DNA of 64,000 bases, taken from the NCBI RefSeq assembly GCF_001956045.1, contig NZ_MRTH01000003.1, positions 372,001-436,000 of the forward strand, in the 5' to 3' direction. The translations under genes and the position numbers were made by a program. Position 1 is the first letter of the stretch. The number at the start of each line of letters is the position of its first letter. Source of the stretch: Paenibacillus sp. FSL H7-0331. GTDB lineage: Bacteria > Bacillota > Bacilli > Paenibacillales > NBRC-103111. Of the stretch, positions 8,106-16,514 are shown one piece after another. The notes under the pieces are model-generated. The model made no database searches and was not told the origin of the DNA. It saw only the letters and a list, made by a program, of their open reading frames with translations.

Positions 8106-8903
8106 TTAGCTGTTCATTTTGATAAGCACCAGCTTGCCGTTTTCATCACGACTAGCTTTGAAGCTATCATCCTGAGCTATCCCAGCTTCCACAACGAGCT
8201 CCTGTGGGATGGCTAAATGTCCGCTTTCATTGATGGAAACAAAAGCTCTTTGCATTTTTTTGAACATACCAGCAAGTAGTACGCCACCAGTAATCACAAG
8301 GAGAACCGTCCATTTCATGACAGGGTTGTCGGCGAACCATACGCTTACCAACGGATCTCCTGTCAACATTTTACCTGCTGTAAACGCAAGCACGCCTGCA
8401 CCGATATACATGATCCAAGGAAATTTGTCCATCCAGTAGATGAATAAAGTGCTTCCCCAGACCACAATAGGGATGGAGATCAGGAGTCCCAGGACGACCA
8501 GCAGAAAATTACCATGGGAGGCACCGGCTACGGCGATCACATTATCGAATCCCATGACCGCATCAGCAACCACGATGGTTTGAATCGCTGGCCACAGTCG
8601 AGATTTAGCCTGGATATTGTGATCTTTTTTATCTGTTAACAGCTTATATGCTATCCACACGAGAACAAGACCACCGAATAATAAGAGGGCAGGCAGCTCC
8701 AGCAGCCAAACGACCACCAAGGTAGCAGCGATACGAATGCCAATCGCCCCGACAGTCCCCCAGAGAATAGCCTTCTTTTGATGTTCTTTGGGTAAATTCC
8801 TCGCGGCCATTCCAATCACGATTGCATTGTCACCTGCAAGCACCAAATCAATAAGGATAATACTTAGTAGTGCCGTGAAAAAAGCTGCATCCAACCATTC
8901 CAT
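8106..8903 (-). CDS. TerC-family membrane protein (YjbE/YkoY type) with AbrB-like C-terminal domain
   Basis: A 265-residue protein. Residues 1-215 form a TerC-type membrane domain with the acidic motifs IDLVLAGDNAIVIG and DAVMGFDNVIAVAG, which carry the metal-binding aspartates. Homologues controlled by yybP-ykoY elements take part in Mn2+ efflux or in loading metal into exported enzymes. The last 45 residues, VSINESGHLAIPQELVVEAG and a following strand ending LVLIKM, resemble a SpoVT-AbrB swapped-hairpin domain, an odd addition to a membrane transporter. The start ATG at 8903 is chosen because GAGGAG lies 9 nt upstream. An ATG at 8912 overlaps that site. Expression is likely set by the riboswitch in the leader. 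Confidence 0.88.
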   Translation of the reverse strand: MEWLDAAFFTALLSIILIDLVLAGDNAIVIGMAARNLPKEHQKKAILWGTVGAIGIRIAATLVVVWLLELPALLLFGGLVLVWIAYKLLTDKKDHNIQAKSRLWPAIQTIVVADAVMGFDNVIAVAGASHGNFLLVVLGLLISIPIVVWGSTLFIYWMDKFPWIMYIGAGVLAFTAGKMLTGDPLVSVWFADNPVMKWTVLLVITGGVLLAGMFKKMQRAFVSINESGHLAIPQELVVEAGIAQDDSFKASRDENGKLVLIKMNS

Positions 8904-8935
8904 TCGAATCATCTCCTCAATAAGGTTTGATTACA

Positions 8936-9098
8936 TAAAAAATGACCTCTACCGTAATGGTAAAGGTCATTTCAAACATAAAAGACCTTTACCTAATAGG
9001 CAAAGGTCTTGCTAACAACGTTACGTTGCCAATAAAGCCGGGGTTTACACCCGTAATGACGACTTTACTGTGACAGCTACTCCCCTTTGGAGGAAATC
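8936..9098 (-). promoter_or_regulatory. yybP-ykoY manganese riboswitch with two tandem hairpins
   Basis: Read on the minus strand, the leader has the hallmarks of the Mn2+-sensing yybP-ykoY RNA: AAAGGGGAGTAGC, an ACGGGTGTAAACCCCGGC segment and TTGGCAACGT, ending in GCAAGACCTTTGCC. Two hairpins follow, at 8981-9010 and 8938-8972. They have nearly identical GACCTTTRCC/GGTARAGGTC stems. The second is followed by a T run and looks like the transcription terminator. The first overlaps the 3' side of the aptamer and may be the switching stem. It controls the TerC-family gene. Confidence 0.9.
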
Positions 9099-9115
9099 CT
9101 TATGTAATTGACTTT

Positions 9116-9145
9116 AGTATAATAGAAGGACAAGCACCAAGTCAA
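9116..9145 (-). promoter_or_regulatory. SigA-type promoter for the riboswitch and TerC gene
   Basis: TTGACT (9145-9140) and TATACT (9121-9116) are separated by 18 bp on the minus strand, just upstream of the riboswitch aptamer. Confidence 0.75.
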
Positions 9146-9162
9146 GTCCAGCTTATGGCAGC

Positions 9163-9408
9163 TTAGATTTCCTTGAAGGCAGCGAGTATCGCTTCCCGTT
9201 CTTCTGAACGATCTGCATATTTCTCCTCGGAGAAACGATTCTCGGCCCAATGCATCATCTCAGGTCGGCTTAAAAAGGTATGGCTTTCCTCGCCCCATTG
9301 ATCGGATATTTCTCGCAAAATCAATGTTTTCCCTTGTACCTCAACCGTCATCATGTTCCATTTATCCGTTTTGTATATCGTATGCTTCTTGAATCCGTGG
9401 TTAGACAA
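9163..9408 (-). CDS. Hypothetical protein, 81 residues
   Basis: A small charged soluble protein with a beta-rich first half (WNMMTVEVQGKTLILREIS) and a helical, glutamate-rich second half (RPEMMHWAENRFSEEKYADR). The start is TTG at 9408 with GTGAGGG 7 nt upstream. No family was recognised. It lies upstream of the riboswitch promoter on the same strand but is probably a separate unit. Confidence 0.65.
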   Translation of the reverse strand: MSNHGFKKHTIYKTDKWNMMTVEVQGKTLILREISDQWGEESHTFLSRPEMMHWAENRFSEEKYADRSEEREAILAAFKEI

Positions 9409-9429
9409 GTCTTTTCCCTCACTTCAATT

Positions 9430-9715
9430 TTTTTGGGTACGAACTGGGGACAGACGAAACATATCATCGAATGTTTTCACTGCCTTGATGGCCAATTCTT
9501 TTTTCGTTGTTTTAGTGTATATCAAAGCTTGCTCGATTTCAATTGCCCTTCATCAAAATTAACAGGTTTCCATTCTAAACTGTAAATTCCCTGGTAGCTG
9601 ACAGAATCCTCAAAGAAGGTATACGCTTAATAGAGCTTCTAATAACCTGCATTCTCCTGCTCGTCCAAGGAAAATTCCGGCTCATGCCTAACACAAATTC
9701 TTCCCATTTATACAT
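9430..9715 (-). pseudogene. Probable decayed YolD-like gene
   Basis: No intact frame crosses this 286-bp stretch on the minus strand. One frame reads EPEFSLDEQENAGY, a stop, KLY, a stop, then AYTFFEDSVSYQGIYSLEWK. The pattern of acidic LDEQE helix followed by a TYFEDG-like strand resembles YolD-like proteins, which often accompany Y-family polymerases. A further open segment, TKKELAIKAVKTFDDMFRL, lies in another frame. The stops and frame changes suggest a degraded gene. The family assignment is tentative and rests on short stretches. The rest of the 9409-9756 interval shows nothing else clear. Confidence 0.35.
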
Positions 9716-9756
9716 AGTATACACTGAATTTATAGTCAAGAGGAGGCAAAGCTCGT

Positions 9757-10110
9757 ATGAATAAGCAGAAATCGGTAAAAAGATTAGTGAAAAGGTCGAG
9801 ACAGACACATGTCCATGAATTTGAAGGAAGTACCAAACTAGCAGAACAAGGTGCGGATAGACATAATCATCGTTTTGCAGGAGTTACGGGGCAAGTGATT
9901 CGCGTAGGTAACAGTCATGTTCATGAAATAGATCTCACTCATACCGATTTCTTGAACCATTTTCATAATCTCAAAAGAATCAGAACCGGACTTGCAATTC
10001 CTGTTGGCAACGGTAAACATGTTCACTTCGTAAAAGGAATGACTACACTTAACGATGGTCATTTACATCAATTGAATTTCGCTACTCTAATCCAGCAACC
10101 TCTAGTTTAA
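9757..10110 (+). CDS. YmaF family protein
   Basis: A 117-residue soluble protein with many histidines in the spacing seen in YmaF proteins: THVHEFEGSTKLAEQGADRH, then VGNSHVHEI, GNGKHVHFV and GHLHQLNFATLI. The repeated H-x-H pairs suggest metal binding, but the function of the family is not known. The ATG is preceded by GAGGAGG. It has no obvious operon partner. Confidence 0.85.
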   Translation: MNKQKSVKRLVKRSRQTHVHEFEGSTKLAEQGADRHNHRFAGVTGQVIRVGNSHVHEIDLTHTDFLNHFHNLKRIRTGLAIPVGNGKHVHFVKGMTTLNDGHLHQLNFATLIQQPLV

Positions 10111-10284
10111 GCATACACCAGCACTATAACGAGCTGAGCCCCATTCCCGAAGGAGTGAGGGCTTGCTGTATAAAATGGTATTGTTTGTATGAATTAGGTG
10201 TGTTAAAATCTCCATTAAGCTCGCATAGGCGGGCTGTGGCTTTAAAGCCAAGCCAAGTTGAGTATAGCTGAGGAGAGATGAGAA

Positions 10285-10986
10285 ATGAGTAATCAGAGGT
10301 ATGAACAAATCGGTGTAGCCATGACGTGCAGATCGTTTGCGGAGTATGAGAGCATGTTTGTGCTCAGGCAATTATCCCTGCAGGATGGTCCTGTGCTGGA
10401 TGTTGCTGGAGGCGCGTCATCCTTTGTTGCAGAGGCATGCGCGAGGGGCATACAGGCGCAGGCCGTAGACCCGCTGTATGATATGAACCCTGAATCGATC
10501 TACGAGCACGGAACACAGGAAATTGCAGCCTCGACCGAGAAGCTGTCACGCTTGGAAGGCTCCTTTGACTGGACTTATTATGGTAGTCTGGACAATCATA
10601 GGAAACAGAGGGAGCAATCTCTTCAGAAATTCATAGATGATTACCGCTTGCAGGAAGGAACAGGGCGTTATAACTCGGCGCGACTTCCGCAGCTGCCTTT
10701 TGATGATGAGGCATTTTCAGTTGTGCTGTGCAGCCACTTTTTATTTCTATATCACGAACAGTTCGATTACGAATTCCACCTCAGTGCTGTTGAAGAATTG
10801 CTGCGTGTGTGCCGTGTTGGCGGACAGGTTCGGATTTATCCGCTTCGTTCGCTGCAATGGGATGTATACCCGCACTTGGAGCAGTTAAGGGCAGCGCTTG
10901 AAAAACAAGGCTTCCTCACTGAGCTTGTACCGTCTGAGCTTCCGTTTATCCCCGGCTCCTCGGAGCTGTTATGCATAACGAAATAA
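10285..10986 (+). CDS. Class I SAM-dependent methyltransferase
   Basis: A 233-residue protein. Motif I, VLDVAGGASSFVAEACARG (about residues 37-55), binds S-adenosylmethionine, followed by an acidic end of strand two (AVDP). The post-motif FDDEAFSVVLCSHFLFLY is typical of the Methyltransf_11 group. The acceptor cannot be predicted. The ATG has GAGGAGAG upstream. It stands alone between YmaF and the cold-shock gene. Confidence 0.82.
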   Translation: MSNQRYEQIGVAMTCRSFAEYESMFVLRQLSLQDGPVLDVAGGASSFVAEACARGIQAQAVDPLYDMNPESIYEHGTQEIAASTEKLSRLEGSFDWTYYGSLDNHRKQREQSLQKFIDDYRLQEGTGRYNSARLPQLPFDDEAFSVVLCSHFLFLYHEQFDYEFHLSAVEELLRVCRVGGQVRIYPLRSLQWDVYPHLEQLRAALEKQGFLTELVPSELPFIPGSSELLCITK

Positions 10987-11019
10987 GCTGTAAAGAGGCG
11001 TGGGGAGCTACTTTACAGA

Positions 11020-11048
11020 TTGATTTATGCCATTTACGATGCTATAAT
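11020..11048 (+). promoter_or_regulatory. Promoter of the cold-shock gene
   Basis: TTGATT (11020-11025) and TATAAT (11043-11048) are 17 bp apart and lie about 48 bp before the cold-shock start codon, leaving a short leader. Confidence 0.75.
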
Positions 11049-11095
11049 TATCCTATTCGCTCTCGAATGGCGATATTTCTAGGAGGTAGTTTTTG

Positions 11096-11293
11096 ATGAC
11101 AGGTACAGTTAAATGGTTTAACGCAGAAAAGGGTTACGGATTCCTTCAGGTTGATGGCGGCGAAGACGTATTTGTTCATTTTTCCGCAATTCAAGGCGAA
11201 GGCTTTAAAACACTTGATGAAGGCCAATCCGTTGAGTTCGAAATCACTCAAGGTAACCGTGGTCCTCAAGCAGCTAACGTCGTTAAATTATAA
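11096..11293 (+). CDS. Cold-shock protein, CspA/CspB family
   Basis: A 65-residue single OB-fold nucleic-acid chaperone. It has the aromatic RNA-binding motifs KGYGFLQV (RNP1) and VFVHFSAI (RNP2) in [14 protein letters not shown] context. Such proteins bind single-stranded RNA and keep transcripts unfolded in the cold or during growth. The ATG at 11096 is used, with AGGAGG 9 nt upstream. A TTG one codon earlier is less likely. It is transcribed alone: own promoter and own terminator. Confidence 0.95.
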   Translation: MTGTVKWFNAEKGYGFLQVDGGEDVFVHFSAIQGEGFKTLDEGQSVEFEITQGNRGPQAANVVKL

Positions 11294-11326
11294 GATCCAG
11301 GCTTTTCTCGATAGCTAGTAAACCTC

Positions 11327-11367
11327 AAACAGCTGATGAAAACTTCGGTTTTCTCCAGCTGTTTTTA
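11327..11367 (+). terminator. Terminator of the cold-shock gene
   Basis: AAACAGCTG...GAAAAC pairs with GTTTTC...CAGCTGTTT around a TTCG tetraloop and is followed by a T run. Confidence 0.9.
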
Positions 11368-11441
11368 TCATTTTCTTTGACCCGTACCCTTGCAAAATGG
11401 TAAGATACCTTTGATACTTTTTCCATAGGGAGCGCTATATT

Positions 11442-12182
11442 ATGAAATTTAAGTTATTTAAAGATCGCAAAGGTAAAGCAGACCAAGCGAAAAATAATCA
11501 GTTTGTTCGATTAGGAAGGGAAATTTTCGTGGCGGCTCGTGCAGGTGGTCCGAATCCTGATAGCAATTTTGCTTTGAAGGTAGCCATCGAGAGCGCACGA
11601 CGGATCGATATGCCCAAGGACAACATCGAGCGTGCCATCAAGAAGGCGACAGGCGATGGCGACAACGTGGAGTATGAAGTCATCATGTACGAAGGCTACG
11701 GACCCGGTGGGGTCGCTATTATGGTTAAATGCCTAACAGACAATCGTAATCGGACTGCTGCTGATGTTCGTGCGGTTTTCAACAAACGCGGTGGTAATAT
11801 GGGAGAGTCCGGTTGTGTATCGTATATGTTTGACGAGAAGGGGCTGCTTACCATTGACCGCGAGGAGCATCCGCTGGATGAGGACGAGCTGTTAATGCAA
11901 GCATTGGAAGCTGGAGCTGAAGATGTGAGGACCGAGGAAGAAAGCTTCGAGATCATAACGCATCCACATGAGTTTGAAAAGGTGAAAACCGAGCTGGAAA
12001 AGCAAGGGCTGGCATTCACCGAGGCTTCGGTAAGCTGGACACCGCAAAATACGATCAAGGTCGAAGGCGAAAATGCTGAGAAGCTGATCAAAATGATGGA
12101 TTCGTTCGATGATCTGGATGATGTACAGGATGTGTACTCCAACTACGAAATCGAAGAGGAAGAAATGTCCCGTATCGGTTAA
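11442..12182 (+). CDS. YebC/PmpR-family protein
   Basis: A 246-residue member of the YebC family, with the conserved core LGREIFVAARAGGPNPDSN, RIDMPKDNIERAIKKATG, YEGYGPGGVA and NRTAADVRAVFNKRGGNMG. These proteins were named as transcription regulators. More recent work on relatives points to a role in translation at proline-rich stretches. The usual opening GHSKW motif is absent: the protein begins with MKFKLFKDRKGKAD, closer to the YeeN/YebC-II type. AGGGAG precedes the ATG. It is followed by a strong terminator. Confidence 0.88.
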   Translation: MKFKLFKDRKGKADQAKNNQFVRLGREIFVAARAGGPNPDSNFALKVAIESARRIDMPKDNIERAIKKATGDGDNVEYEVIMYEGYGPGGVAIMVKCLTDNRNRTAADVRAVFNKRGGNMGESGCVSYMFDEKGLLTIDREEHPLDEDELLMQALEAGAEDVRTEEESFEIITHPHEFEKVKTELEKQGLAFTEASVSWTPQNTIKVEGENAEKLIKMMDSFDDLDDVQDVYSNYEIEEEEMSRIG

Positions 12183-12241
12183 CCTTATCGAATTTTCAGG
12201 CTGGATAGCAGATGCCTATCACACAAGTACAAGTACGAAGC

Positions 12242-12296
12242 AAAAAGGATGTACGGACAAGCTCAACTCAGGAGCTGCTCCGTACATCCTTTTTTA
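12242..12296 (+). terminator. Terminator of the YebC-family gene
   Basis: AAAAAGGATGTACGGA pairs with TCCGTACATCCTTTTTT, with an inner AGCTC/GAGCT stem. It can also act for the converging nitroreductase gene. Confidence 0.9.
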
Positions 12297-12343
12297 AGAT
12301 TATATATGCTTAATTTTACTGACTTCTGATTTGTTATCCCGGT

Positions 12344-12991
12344 CTAGTCAACAATTCTTAAGATATCGTCTACTTCCTTACGCGCCATCAGTCCTGGCCG
12401 ATCGATGGGATAGCCCAAGGAAATGACCATATTGATCTGGCACTCCGCAGGGATGTCCAGATAAGTACGCATCTGCTCGGCAGCAAGCAGGACCGGGCCT
12501 GTCATCGGACAGGTGGCCAAACCACGCGCATGAGCAGCGAGCATCAAATTTTGTGCAGCGAGACAGCTGCTTTTAATTCCTTCCTCATCCCATACGGAGT
12601 CAGGGACAAGCTGGATGGGATCGAAGATTTTATCACGGAATTTCGATGCATACGGTGTTGCCAAACAGATGATCAACACAGGTGCATCGGCGAATGCGGT
12701 AGCATAAGGACCGAATGACTTTACCAGCATACGAGCTTCACGGCTCAATCCGCGCGTCTCGGCCTCAGCCGCTTTTTTATGCAGCTGGTCCCAAGTCATT
12801 TGCTCGATTTCTTTAATTTTTTCGCGATTGACAACGGCAATGAATTGCCATGTTTGCGAATTTGTATCACTTGGGGCATAACGCGCGCAGTCGATTAATT
12901 CCTTGATATCCTGAATAGAGACATCCTGCTCTGTAAAACGGCGAATGCTTCTTCGTTCCATGAGTATTGTTTTGAAATCTTCATATTGCAT
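12344..12991 (-). CDS. Nitroreductase family protein
   Basis: A 215-residue FMN-dependent oxidoreductase. The opening helix and FMN-binding segment MERRSIRRF, followed by CARYAPSDTNSQTWQFI, and the later GLATCPMTGP are characteristic of the NfsA/NfsB-type fold. These enzymes reduce nitro compounds, quinones or flavins with NAD(P)H. Physiological substrate is unknown. The ATG is preceded by AAGGGG. It is separate from the ABC operon downstream. Confidence 0.88.
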   Translation of the reverse strand: MQYEDFKTILMERRSIRRFTEQDVSIQDIKELIDCARYAPSDTNSQTWQFIAVVNREKIKEIEQMTWDQLHKKAAEAETRGLSREARMLVKSFGPYATAFADAPVLIICLATPYASKFRDKIFDPIQLVPDSVWDEEGIKSSCLAAQNLMLAAHARGLATCPMTGPVLLAAEQMRTYLDIPAECQINMVISLGYPIDRPGLMARKEVDDILRIVD

Positions 12992-13118
12992 GATTGGTTC
13001 ATCCCCTTAAACTTTCCTGCATTAATTATGACTTGGTACTAAGATCTACCGATGATTATAACGGTTTTCATGCTGGAAGACAACCAAGAAGAATGGCAAG
13101 CATGGCTGTACCTGTAGG

Positions 13119-14213
13119 TTACTCCAGTACGACGGTATCTCCTTCATTCAACCCGCTCAGAATTTCTGTCTTCTCTGGTGTTTCCAAGCCGATCGTGATG
13201 TCTTGCCGAACCGGTGCGCCTTGTCCATTATCCTTCATCACATAATACTTATCCTTGTCGCGTTGAACAGCAAGTGTATGGACTAACAAGGTATTGGGCT
13301 TTTTATCTGCGTGTATGGTTGCCGTCAGGCTGAGATCGGCTATTAATTGATCATTGGGCTCCAGGGAAATGATAACCTCGAATTGTGCGGCTGCGGTGCT
13401 GCTTGAATTGGAGGTGCTGCTCTTTGCAAATTTGGAAAGTTTTTCGACCTTACCCTGCAGCACGGTATTTCTAAGGGCATCGACCTTGATTTCTGCTGGC
13501 ATGCCTACTTTAATGCGAAATAGATCGTATTCGCCGACGAGGCAGATTAGTTGCAGCTTGGTGAGGTCAACGATTTTGCCGACACGTTCATTTTCTTTTA
13601 ATGACTGCGGCTCCTTGGTGCTTTCGAACAAAAAGATGCCATTCTCGGGAGAGGTAAATTGTGCAGCTTTGCGCTTTTCCTGTTTTTGAGCTAATTGCGT
13701 TTGCATATGCTCCAGATTAAGCCGATGGATGTCCTCCTGCATTTTTCTGCTTTGAGTTTGCGCATACTTTTGTTTCGCTTCTGTTTCGGAGATACCGGCA
13801 GTTTGAAGGTCCACTCCATTAAGGTTCTCCTGTTGAAACTGACTTAAACGGATATCCATCTCGGTTTTCTTTTGATTGGATTCGATCTGTGCGATTTCAT
13901 CACTTAGTAAGGAATCGTCCAGTTGAAACAAAAGGTCTCCTTTGGCTACCTGCAAGCCTTCGTTTACTTTCCATACCTTCACATCGGCTGAAAAGGGTGC
14001 ATTGACATAGGTTTCCTTTTGATAGGATGATTTCCCTTTGACTTCTACGGAGCTGACCAAATCCTCACGGGTCACCTTAAAGGTCAGGCTGGACATACCT
14101 TTTGATCCATTTTGCTGAGTTTGCTTGGGAGTGTGACTCAGAACATACAACGCAACGGTTGTCCCTATTATGAATACTCCGGCTGCTGCGAGCAGCCATG
14201 TTTTCTTTTTCAT
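13119..14213 (-). CDS. MacA-like membrane-fusion (HlyD-family) adaptor
   Basis: A 364-residue protein with one N-terminal transmembrane anchor (about 7-27), a lipoyl-like half motif (FSADVKVWKVNEGLQVAKGD), a helical hairpin (about 105-175) and C-terminal barrel domains ending in ETPEKTEILSGLNEGDTVVL. It is the third gene of the ABC operon. In Gram-positives such adaptors sit outside the membrane and work with a MacB-type permease, exporting peptides, antibiotics or lipids. The substrate here is not known. It starts 12 bp after the permease gene. Confidence 0.86.
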   Translation of the reverse strand: MKKKTWLLAAAGVFIIGTTVALYVLSHTPKQTQQNGSKGMSSLTFKVTREDLVSSVEVKGKSSYQKETYVNAPFSADVKVWKVNEGLQVAKGDLLFQLDDSLLSDEIAQIESNQKKTEMDIRLSQFQQENLNGVDLQTAGISETEAKQKYAQTQSRKMQEDIHRLNLEHMQTQLAQKQEKRKAAQFTSPENGIFLFESTKEPQSLKENERVGKIVDLTKLQLICLVGEYDLFRIKVGMPAEIKVDALRNTVLQGKVEKLSKFAKSSTSNSSSTAAAQFEVIISLEPNDQLIADLSLTATIHADKKPNTLLVHTLAVQRDKDKYYVMKDNGQGAPVRQDITIGLETPEKTEILSGLNEGDTVVLE

Positions 14214-14225
14214 GCTCAGATTCTC

Positions 14226-15623
14226 CTAGTCTCGTTTGATTGCGGTTAAGGCATCGGTTCGGGATGCTTTAATAGCCGGATAAATGCCTGAAAGTACTCC
14301 GGTCATGACGGCAAAAAATAAACCGACAGGTAAAATCCACGTGCTGATAAATAAAATTTCCAGATCGCTGCCTGACTGGGAAGGGGAAAATTGAATGACA
14401 GCCAGATTAATGCCCCAGATGACCCAATACGATAATAAAATGCCGCAGGCGCCTCCTAAGAGCCCCAGCATCGCGGATTCTGCAATAAACATATTCCGAA
14501 TCTGACTGAGGTTGGCTCCGAGCACCTTCATAATACCAATCTGTCTGCGTCGCTGGTGGGTGGACATGGTCATGGCAACGATAATAGATATCGAGGCCAC
14601 GAACAGGATGAATAAGCCGACGCCGCCAAATATAAACCGTAAAATAACTAACTGTCCCTGCATTTGCTCTTCATAATGAAGGTTGGTTTGGGACGAGAGC
14701 TTCAGCTTCTTGACCCCATCTTCGATATTCTTCACATGCGTACTATCCGTTACTTTAATTTTGACTTCGTTGAACTCAGGTACTGGCTGTTGTTCCTGAT
14801 TGCTTCCATTAACATTGGCATTAGCTGCATTCGTGATCGCTTCCTGTAGTTTCTTCCCTAAAGACGGGGAGATGAATGCCGTTTTCATATTACTTGCATT
14901 TTGGTCAGACATGCCTTCCGGCTTTTTTAATATTCCGATCACGCGAAGTGGAAATTGAATATTAGTTGACGTCATTCCACTTGGACCATAGAGATTAGGC
15001 TTCAATATCACCTGTTTTTGATACAAAGGATAAGCGATTAAACGCGTTTGGATATTTCTGTCGCCACTGCCTCCATCATAATCCGAGTTATTGCGAATGG
15101 CCTGCTGATTGGAGCGTGAGAGCTGTTCATCAAAAAGTCCCATCGTCGCTCCATAGCTCAAAATAATTGTGTTTTCTTGATCCGTAGGCCCGCCCTGCTG
15201 AAATTCGAAGCCGAAGTCGCTCAATGTATCCAGTTCCGTAGCAAATAAGTTGTTAATGTAACCGGATTTGTGATCAACCTCAAATTGCATTGAATTCAGT
15301 GTTTGGTAAGTCGCAATGGCTTTGACATTAGGAAAGGTTCGCATGATATCAATTTTGGACTTGGTTATCTCATAAGCCTTGGTTTCATTCGGATCTCTGC
15401 TGCTTGTGCTTGATGGTGGGTTTCCGCTATGTATAGTGATTTCGTCTGTCTTCATAAATTGGCTCATCTGCACACGGCTGTAATGGTTAATGGACTCGCC
15501 GAACGACAGCGCAACGATAATAGAGGCCGATCCGATTGCGATTCCCATCGTACATAACGCCGTAACCACGACCCGCCGTTTCAGCTGGTCCCAGGCGAGT
15601 CGCAAATAATCAAATATATTCAT
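14226..15623 (-). CDS. MacB/FtsX-type ABC transporter permease
   Basis: A 465-residue permease. The first transmembrane segment (about 18-40) is followed by a large extracytoplasmic MacB-core domain (about 45-330) rich in Ser, Asn and Gln. Three C-terminal helices follow, with FtsX motifs in the RRRQIGIMKVLGANLSQIR region and GILLSYWVIWGINLAV. It overlaps the ATPase gene by 4 bp, a sign of translational coupling. This is the mechanotransmission type of ABC export, not classic import. Confidence 0.9.
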   Translation of the reverse strand: MNIFDYLRLAWDQLKRRVVVTALCTMGIAIGSASIIVALSFGESINHYSRVQMSQFMKTDEITIHSGNPPSSTSSRDPNETKAYEITKSKIDIMRTFPNVKAIATYQTLNSMQFEVDHKSGYINNLFATELDTLSDFGFEFQQGGPTDQENTIILSYGATMGLFDEQLSRSNQQAIRNNSDYDGGSGDRNIQTRLIAYPLYQKQVILKPNLYGPSGMTSTNIQFPLRVIGILKKPEGMSDQNASNMKTAFISPSLGKKLQEAITNAANANVNGSNQEQQPVPEFNEVKIKVTDSTHVKNIEDGVKKLKLSSQTNLHYEEQMQGQLVILRFIFGGVGLFILFVASISIIVAMTMSTHQRRRQIGIMKVLGANLSQIRNMFIAESAMLGLLGGACGILLSYWVIWGINLAVIQFSPSQSGSDLEILFISTWILPVGLFFAVMTGVLSGIYPAIKASRTDALTAIKRD

Positions 15624-16312
15624 TCGTCTTCACCGACCCAGGGCTCCCCTTCAACCAAAAAACCATCGCGCAGCTGAATCACTCTTTGTGTGCGTCTGGC
15701 CACTTCCAGCTCGTGAGTCACAATGACAAAGGTGATGGACAAGGTTTCATTTAATTCGATCAGCAGATCGATAATTTCCTTTTCGGTTTTCGTATCGAGA
15801 TTACCAGTCGGTTCATCTGCAAAAACGATAGCGGGGGAGGTGATCAGAGACCGTGCGATACTGACTCGCTGCTGCTGTCCGCCTGATAGCTGGGAGGGAA
15901 ACATATCGCCTTTTTCTTCCAATCCTACCTTTGTTAATAAAGCGATTGCTTTTTCCTTGCGGATCTTGGCTTTGATACCTTGAAATATCAAGGGCAGCTC
16001 TACATTCTCGCGAACAGTGAGGTGGGGGATAAGCTCATAGGATTGGAAAATAAAACCGATTTGTGTTCTACGGAACTCGGCGAGCTGATTTTCCGACATT
16101 TTCTCAATAGGATGACCATTAATGAGGATGCTTCCTTGGGTAGGCTTCATGAGCCCCGCCATCAAATTGAGCAGGGTAGACTTACCGGAGCCCGAGCTGC
16201 CAAGCAGTGCTACTATTTCTCCTTTATTAATGACAAAATGAATATCGTTGAGTACTGGCGTTTCTTCAGCGCCATTATTGAAACGGTGAGACAGATTTTC
16301 TACTGCAAGCAC
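15620..16312 (-). CDS. ABC transporter ATP-binding protein (LolD/MacB type)
   Basis: A 230-residue ATPase with Walker [15 protein letters not shown] (about 35-48), the Q-loop [15 protein letters not shown], signature [15 protein letters not shown] and Walker [15 protein letters not shown] followed by H-loop VTHELEVA. First gene of the three-gene efflux operon ATPase-permease-adaptor. The GTG start has AGGAGG 6 nt upstream. A cluster of small palindromes lies immediately upstream in the leader region. Confidence 0.93.
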   Translation of the reverse strand: MLAVENLSHRFNNGAEETPVLNDIHFVINKGEIVALLGSSGSGKSTLLNLMAGLMKPTQGSILINGHPIEKMSENQLAEFRRTQIGFIFQSYELIPHLTVRENVELPLIFQGIKAKIRKEKAIALLTKVGLEEKGDMFPSQLSGGQQQRVSIARSLITSPAIVFADEPTGNLDTKTEKEIIDLLIELNETLSITFVIVTHELEVARRTQRVIQLRDGFLVEGEPWVGEDE

Positions 16313-16327
16313 GTGATTCCTCCTAAA

Positions 16328-16420
16328 AGCTTCCGTAGGAAGCTAACTTCGTAAGCCTAAGCTCTGAGTTTTGCGTAGCAAAACTACTTCGTAAGCATTG
16401 ACTAAGCTTCCGTAGGAAGC
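16328..16420. repeat. Cluster of small GTA-centred palindromes
   Basis: Three hairpins with a GTA (or TAC) centre are arranged in series: AGCTTCC-GTA-GGAAGCT at 16328-16344, GTTTTGC-GTA-GCAAAAC at 16368-16384, and AGCTTCC-GTA-GGAAGC at 16405-16420. The first two are each followed by TA(A)CTTCGTAAGC. The block is noncoding, directly before the ABC operon. It looks like a mosaic interspersed repeat. A regulatory role cannot be excluded. Confidence 0.75.
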
Positions 16421-16514
16421 CAATTCCGTTACTATCGACTTTGTATGTACAATAGTAAGACGAACGAATCGGCCATTGTGTTGCAGAAATTGTTGTTTTT
16501 TGAAAAAAACAGGT

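Noticed and set aside
9575..9808. Small gene of 77 codons on the minus strand
   Set aside because: No ribosome site or recognisable fold. It overlaps the YmaF promoter and the decayed YolD-like stretch.
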